From Gonatopus flavifemur (lineage: Eukaryota; Arthropoda; Insecta; Hymenoptera; Dryinidae): 64,000 nucleotides of DNA. The position numbers and the translations under genes are program-made. The first letter of the stretch is position 1; every line of letters starts with the position of its first letter. The stretch is taken from contig JAFFJZ010000075.1 in assembly GCA_018340375.1 (NCBI GenBank), positions 434,001 through 498,000 of the forward strand. The letters are read 5' to 3'. Below the pieces are notes generated by a model, which worked only from the letters and a program-made list of their open reading frames with translations, had not been told where the DNA came from and searched no databases. Shown here in pieces: positions 58,541 to 64,000 of this stretch.

Positions 58541-59805
58541 ATTGAAAAAAATGAACAACTATTAGTGGAGGTCCGTGTTCTACTTACTCGTGAGTTATTG
58601 AAATGTCACTCGTGGAGAGAATAAGGAAAAATGAATTCTTACTGATTATTGAATAATATTAGATAAATATGTGAAAAAGATTGAAGTTTGACTGGGTAAG
58701 AAAATTGAAACGTTTGATTGAGCTGAGAAAATTCGAATGTGTTTCCACAGGGCTCTAATCGCTCTGCTATATGCTCATGTAGAGGCAATTTGAGTTTTCT
58801 CAGTGCGGGCTTGGTACATCATACAAAAAATACAGAAGATCTTCTTCTATGGCTTTTCTCACCTCCTACCATGCTTCAAGATATCACATACAATACACAA
58901 TGGTCCCGATTTCAAGGAATGTCACTTGAGATCATTTGATACTTTCGGGTGCTGACAATTCTCAGAGGCGTAGGCATTTGTGTTATTGAAGTATCATTCA
59001 TTTAGCAAGAAAACTATGTAATATTCCTCTGAAAATTCCCAGCAGTTTTATCAATGACCCAGTCTTACATGAGAAATTGTTACAGAATCCACTGGATTGA
59101 CCGGACCAAAAGTCCTTCAAAGTTTCATTAGAAGATGATCAAATCTTGTCTTATAAGTCCAATAGATTCGATGTTTTGAGAATTATACCAACTTTTGCAG
59201 TAAAATGAACTGAATCATTCCACAAAATCCAGCATGATCTAGTATATTTGTGTCTGCCTCAGGAAAACCCGGAAATCCCAATCCTGAAAACTACTGTTAA
59301 AGCTTTCAATGCGAATCAATCCGTCATATGAACAAATAATCTGTAGGGCATTGAAATCTTTAACCATGGAGACATGAAGATAGAATAGAATGATTTTATA
59401 GGAGTGAAGTTCGGAAAGTTCATATCCAACATTCAACTTATATACAGCATGCAGATTCTGTATAATAATTTTTGACATCCAATCACGTGGACAGCACGTG
59501 TCAAGTATCTGGGAACGTAACCATTGTCTCATGGTCCATCAACAATAAGACTCTGTTCAGTTACTTCCCTTATCACGCTTAGTTTACATATATAAGAGTA
59601 TGTCAAAAATACAGCAATGGCGTACCAATATCGTACAAGAAAATGCTATGACTAATATTCCTTCAGATGAAAAAAAACTATAAATGAACAAAAGAATACA
59701 CATAAGTATTTGTAAAAATATATGTTTGAAAAGTCGCATATATGTACAGGTTTAAAAATATATATATATATTATTTTTATATACATATATAATAAAGAAA
59801 TATAG
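58541..59805. other. No gene supported; 3' side of the glycoprotein
   Basis: AT-rich, with (TA)n at 59755-59790 after the glycoprotein stop. The 97-codon minus frame 59532-59239 has no known motif. No LTR pair can be demonstrated within the window. Confidence 0.4.
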
Positions 59806-61241
59806 TCAAAACAAAGAGAGGATGTTACACCTCTTCCTTTTTTTTGGACAAATCTTGGGGAAGATTTGGCACCTGATAAACTCATTCAAACAATACGGGC
59901 GTTTCATATTATTTTCAGTCGTCGATGATGTTGAAGGAATAACAGCATATTCTGGATTCCCCGATGTTGTGTTGTGCATATGGAGTGTTGGATACATTTC
60001 AGCCGATTCGTCTTTAGAATCATCCTTTTCCATCTCAACATCATCCTTTCCTTTTGATTTCTTCGGATTTCCCAGGTGCAATGAAAGGTTCGTTATTGAA
60101 TCCCATATAGCCCCAAGTAGTAAGAATGAACAGCCATAAAATGCATGTGAGGCATAACCATGTATCAGTGTGTCCACGGTCAGGTTTATTGTTTCACAAC
60201 ATAAGTATATTCCGAATATACCAGCTGTTGCCGACCCGAAGGTAATAAAGGAACCCCAAACCCTTTCGAAGGTAGATTTGGCGATCCGCTGCAACGCTTC
60301 TTCGTCTAATAGATGAGTCATTGACATCCCCGTTATTATTACTGGTTGACCCGTCATACCCCGCGCAATGGTATTGAGCACGGCAGGCTTTTCAATCGGA
60401 GACATAATATTATCCCTCAGTCTTTCCAAGTCTTCATCGGAGTAAATTCCACTGTTCGCGAGGTATTTTGGACTTATGTATTTCCATGTCACTTCAGACA
60501 TTGGTTTCATCATCGTGGGTGACAGTGTGAGTGTTGGAGTCGGTATCATTTGATACCATCCATTCCCAATATAATCCATCGGTGGTAGAAATGAGTTACA
60601 GTCGATTTGTGTCCCAGTTTTTGTGATTATGTGTGTGCGTGGTTTCAAAAATAGACTGTGATTCCCAATTGTGATAGGTAATTCGTGAAAACAAGTGTTT
60701 GTTCTTCTTTTCGTGGCATCCACGGGGACGCATTTAATAATATGGACGACTTCTCCGGAGGGCCCGGCCATATATCCTGGTCCTTTCATCAAACGAAAAG
60801 TGAATTCATCCGGTGGGTTAATCGCATTCGTTAATGAATTTCTGAGTACTTGTTGCCCCAATTGACATCGGTGCATGGTCATGTCTTTGTATAAATTATT
60901 CATTTGTGTGTGTATATGTCTTTCAACAGATACAAATTTTGAATTCAGAGAGACGAATAAATCCAAATTTTCGGTTCCTAGACGTTGTTTAGATGCGAAA
61001 GTATTCCCATCTTTGGTTTCGAGAAAGAATAATTTTGGAGGTTCTGTTTTTATTAGAGAATAACCACATACTTTTTCTCCTCCAACTTGCGCCAGAGCAA
61101 ATGAAGTATCCTCTGTTGTTAGCGAGTGGATTGTTTGAGTTCCATCAGTAGTTTTATCCTTCATTCTGAATGCAACTCCTTCATATATGACTTCATAGTC
61201 GCTAAAATGACAGATATCTCGCGGGATTGTATCCCAGGAAG
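59806..61241 (-). CDS. Chuvirus-type glycoprotein, C-terminal part
   Basis: Open frame of about 478 codons to the stop at 59806, running unbroken from the MITE border at 61241; the internal ATG at 61164 is not the true start. It matches the ectodomain and anchor of the glycoprotein found in chuviruses and captured as env by BEL/Pao retroelements. Visible: conserved Cys residues, the central block MKGPGYMAGPSGEVVHIIKC, TQIDCNSFLPPM, YISPKYLANSGIYSDEDLER, a membrane-spanning segment (about AGIFGIYLCCETINL) and a basic, Cys-containing cytoplasmic tail. The role in the source virus is membrane fusion. Whether this copy came from a virus or through a retroelement is open. Confidence 0.8.
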
Positions 61242-61243
61242 TA

Positions 61244-62436
61244 AGGTCACTGACCCCATTAACGAACGCAACCCCTTTCGTGAACCTCGAGATAATAAAA
61301 CCTCTTTTACGAACAAGAAGTGTTTACCTATTACGTGCTGTGGAGATTATTCCAATCTTCAAACATTATTGTTCCTGATTATTGCGAAAACAAATGGAAG
61401 AAAGAAAAATGTAATTCACGAAATAAATAAAGATTCATGCCGAGTGTCACAACGAGCTTTGCCTTCGTGAATCTTACAAGGTGAGTTGAGAATGGACATT
61501 TTTCAATTGTGCATTCCCATAGTATTAATGCGACCATTGAACTATTTTATGTATCCAATCTACTGATATTATTCAAATTAAGATAATATAGGGTTATTTT
61601 CAATAACTGTCAGTCGCTAACCAAGACAATTGCGCGTTCAGAAATACATACACGAAAATGATCGGTGAATCTATTACTGAACGAATAAACATAACAATTC
61701 ATATCATTGGTATCTACTCTAGGAAAATTTTCTCATGAATTCACATAATGCGCATAATTTTTCAATCAATCTATGAATTCCTCCGAGGATTGGAATAAAC
61801 ATGTAAAATTATAAACTCTACTTGAAATTCTCAATTTTTTTCGCCAAAGTAACTCAAGCAGCAACAGAAGTTCGAAGTATATATAATTAAAAACGTTGGT
61901 AGAATTTGAGAATGAGATACGAAGAACATATCATGAAAGTTCATAGAATATATGAATGAGACTGTTTTAAATATCCTCGAAACTTACATAGTACATTTGA
62001 AATGTACGATATTCATTCAATCGACGTTCGACTGACGTCCCGTCATATATTCGATTACATACGTTCGATGAATATGCATAGCACCTATGGAAAGGTCTCA
62101 TTAGAATGTGCACAGAATATATTTCGAATATCATCAGGCAAGTGATGATAACTCATCTGAGCAGCCTTAGATTCTACGCGTTCAGTAAGGGGGTCAATCA
62201 GCGTTCACTAATTCATGCGACCCGTTCACTAATGGGGGTATTGTTAACATTCCATTAATTTCATTATTTTCATTGTTATCACTTAGAGAATGAATGAAAA
62301 ATCACGGTAAGAGAAAATTGAAATGCTCAATCTACCTTATTTACTCGTGGAAATTCATTTGAAAGAAATTATCCATGAAATAATTTATATTCAGAGTGCT
62401 TGTGTTCCTAAATGTTCACTAATGGGTCAGTTACCT
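61244..62436. mobile_element. 1.19-kb TA-flanked MITE inside the glycoprotein gene
   Basis: The ends AGGTCACTGACCCCATTAAC (left) and AGGTAACTGACCCATTAGTG (right, read inward) are inverted, with TA at 61242-61243 and 62437-62438. CGTTCACTAATGGGGGTA recurs inside near 62210. No protein. The reading frame of the glycoprotein is the same on both sides once the element and one TA are discounted, so the insertion is the break. Confidence 0.9.
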
Positions 62437-63076
62437 TATATCCATCTTCATTGTCGAGGCAATATCCATCTGTGTGTTGACACACGGTTCCTGAATGGGG
62501 ATGTATTTTGTTGTTATCCAAATTAACAACAGCTCGATACGACTTCAGGGTGATTTTAATGATGGCTTGGACGATTACATCATCCCATGATCCGTATAGG
62601 TCAGAGTACGATACTCCATCACAATCTCCATCTGAGTTGACGTTGCCTGCTAATATTGTTTGTCTAACGTCGGTCATATTGTTTTTCAATCCAGTCATTA
62701 TATTATTGTGTGGTAAATACAATGTTCCGGTTTTATGCAATCCTTTGCATTGAGTTTTCCCTATTTCCGTCACATATTGAGCTATCCCATCAGTGACAGC
62801 AGAAAGATGTGAAAACATTCCGCATCGATACACCATGCGTTGAATAGTAATTTTACATTGGTGGATGCCTGCTTTGTCATATTTTGTCAATTGTAACAAT
62901 TGGACATTCGTTTTGGTTACATTGGGCTCTATATTGGAGATGACGCATTCTCCCACGTTGAATGAAGACAGCGTGGTAATGTTGAGATTAGGCGTACCGC
63001 AATCATACCCTATGATTGCAGGAGTAAGGGTAATACATGTCGATGTCAAGATGATAGTCAACAATAGTCTCTGCAT
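62437..63076 (-). CDS. Chuvirus-type glycoprotein, N-terminal part
   Basis: Starts at 63076 with a signal peptide (MQRLLLTIILTSTCITLTPA) and then IIGYDCGTPNLNITTLSSFN, the Cys/Asn motif that opens chuvirus-type glycoproteins. Further Cys residues and N-glycosylation sites (NIT, NVT, NMT) and SYSDLYGSWDDVIVQAIIKI follow. About 213 codons run open to the MITE border; the extra dozen codons to the stop at 62408 are MITE sequence. Together with 59806-61241 the gene would span about 690 codons with no other lesion. Confidence 0.85.
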
Positions 63077-63249
63077 TTTGCCCTTTTGATCAGATGTTGA
63101 GAACTATTTTCAAATTTCCTTTTTCAGTCTACCTTTTAACGATAACAAAATCTCATTCTAAAGTACATGCATGAGAACCTTTTCATAATTATTAAAAATT
63201 TTCTGACAGCTTATAAAATTTGCGAGAGGAGAAAAACTCAACATTCAAA

Positions 63250-63507
63250 TTATTTGGATATGAACTTTTTGGAATTGATATGGAAGCTTCGTGAAATTGC
63301 AACATCTAATACATGAAGTCGAAATTCCCATTCTTCTTGATCTTTTTTACATACACATGTTGAACAAAAATCAAGTGCCTCCCTATCGTGATAATTAGCT
63401 TGTTCTCGCCGCTCTGTCCAATCCTCATCATGATCGTCATCATCGCAACGTAAAGAACTGAATTTTCTATCATCCATTCCACATATCACGTTTCCTTCCA
63501 AAATCAA
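63250..63507 (-). CDS. Small acidic Cys-containing ORF, unrecognised
   Basis: 85 codons (MILEGNVICGMDDRKFSSLR, then DDDDHDEDWTERREQ and DFCSTCVCKKDQEEW). It lies 170 bp upstream of the glycoprotein on the same strand. No family recognised. It could be a small gene of the captured element, an exon, or chance. Confidence 0.3.
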   Translation of the reverse strand: MILEGNVICGMDDRKFSSLRCDDDDHDEDWTERREQANYHDREALDFCSTCVCKKDQEEWEFRLHVLDVAISRSFHINSKKFISK

Positions 63508-63516
63508 ATTCCTACA

Positions 63517-64000
63517 CTACTTTGTTTTCTTTTCTGTAGGAGTAACGGGATCATGATTGGATTGTTTCGGATTTTTCTCTTCAGTGAATATTCTCAATTT
63601 CGATATGTTCAGTATATCAGTATTTTTGAGGGTATTTTATGGCTTGGTCAGAGCAGTGGGCATGGATGATTCTTCATTAGTTGAAAATTTCGAATTCTCA
63701 AGTCTTTCGGGTAGAAATGGAAAGTTATTCATGTCATTGGCTATTTGTTGGTTTGATGATTGATGATAACCGTTTTGCCTTCGTCGAATTATTTCAGGAT
63801 GGAATTTTTCATAAAATTCCGAAATTGTTCCCCTGAAATGATTCATTTTCGCTGGAAACGAAGAGAAATTCGGATAGTCTATATCTTTCATTCGGAATTT
63901 TTTGAAGAGAAGTAATTTTCTTCCATTTTTGTTCATCGCTCTTTTCGTATATTTCATCATTTTCTTGAGAAATGAACGTGTTGAGGAATTTGGATGTGGC
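63517..64000 (-). pseudogene. Basic ORF with one stop, open at the window edge
   Basis: The frame is open from the window edge (PHPNSSTRSFLKKMMKYTKR) through LLLFKKFRMKDIDYPNFSSF and FYEKFHPEIIRRRQNGYHQS to a TAA at 63637, and continues in frame for 39 more codons ending HDPVTPTEKKTK at 63517. Lys/Arg/Asn-rich, no catalytic motif. Being upstream of and parallel to the glycoprotein, it may be the end of another protein of the same virus or retroelement (nucleoprotein or gag-like), but nothing in the sequence proves this. Confidence 0.3.

Noticed and set aside
61165..62407. An intron in the glycoprotein gene
   Set aside because: The interval has inverted ends and TA duplications of a MITE, and viral glycoprotein genes of this kind are not spliced here.

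Overview
The window looks like insect nuclear DNA, AT-rich and very poor in host genes. Reasons: GT-AG introns inside transposon genes, mariner, piggyBac, Transib-like and hAT-like elements, a non-LTR retrotransposon with an apurinic endonuclease, many MITEs and foldback elements, a captured chuvirus-type glycoprotein, and no sign of operons. The insect order cannot be settled from the sequence. Almost everything I can support is mobile DNA, much of it nested.

Layout. 0.1-5.4 kb: a minus-strand LINE, broken by nonsense codons, an internal deletion in the reverse transcriptase and the insertion of a Tc1-like (DUF4817-type) DDE element. 5.4-10 kb: short palindromes, a 122-bp tandem repeat and a TA-flanked element carrying a nested hairpin and a MITE. 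10.0-10.7 kb: a decayed piggyBac transposase that runs straight into a 310-bp satellite array. 13-15 kb: MITEs, then a GC-rich possible promoter. 14.86-23.55 kb: the most unusual gene, a three-exon gene joining a DDE-type transposase, a Cys-rich zinc finger and a ubiquitin-hydrolase-like (USP) peptidase, with preserved splice sites but with stops and a frameshift. 23.64-24.94 kb: an intact mariner with an open transposase. 26.9-28.6 kb: the 310-bp satellite again, inverted. 29.0-33.3 kb: a second, dead mariner, split by a complete RAG1/Transib-like transposon (29978-33235) whose ends start CACAGTG and are flanked by the 5-bp duplication CATTG. 34.1-36.7 kb: an element with about 0.55-kb inverted ends and a further DDE-type transposase, with an LTR-like insert in one arm. 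36.8 kb: one possible host exon. 37.1-38.3 kb: a TIR element holding a hAT-like MITE and a tRNA-like promoter.

40.2-50.9 kb is built from stacked palindromes. A 235-bp sequence occurs at both ends in opposite orientation. Between the ends are perfect-looking inverted repeats of 0.25 to 1.7 kb, a repeated GC hairpin and the remains of another USP-like peptidase. 51.2-55.4 kb holds satellites built on CCAGTACTG with two nested MITEs and a tRNA-like block. 55.4-59 kb holds duplications, tandem repeats and one unrecognised cysteine-bearing ORF. 59.8-63.1 kb encodes a chuvirus-type glycoprotein whose only visible lesion is a 1.19-kb TA-flanked MITE; two small unidentified ORFs lie upstream of it.

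The most interesting items are the RAG1-like transposon with its V(D)J-heptamer-like ends, the transposase-zinc finger-USP gene together with a second USP remnant that has lost its catalytic residues, the nested palindrome block, and the nearly intact captured glycoprotein.
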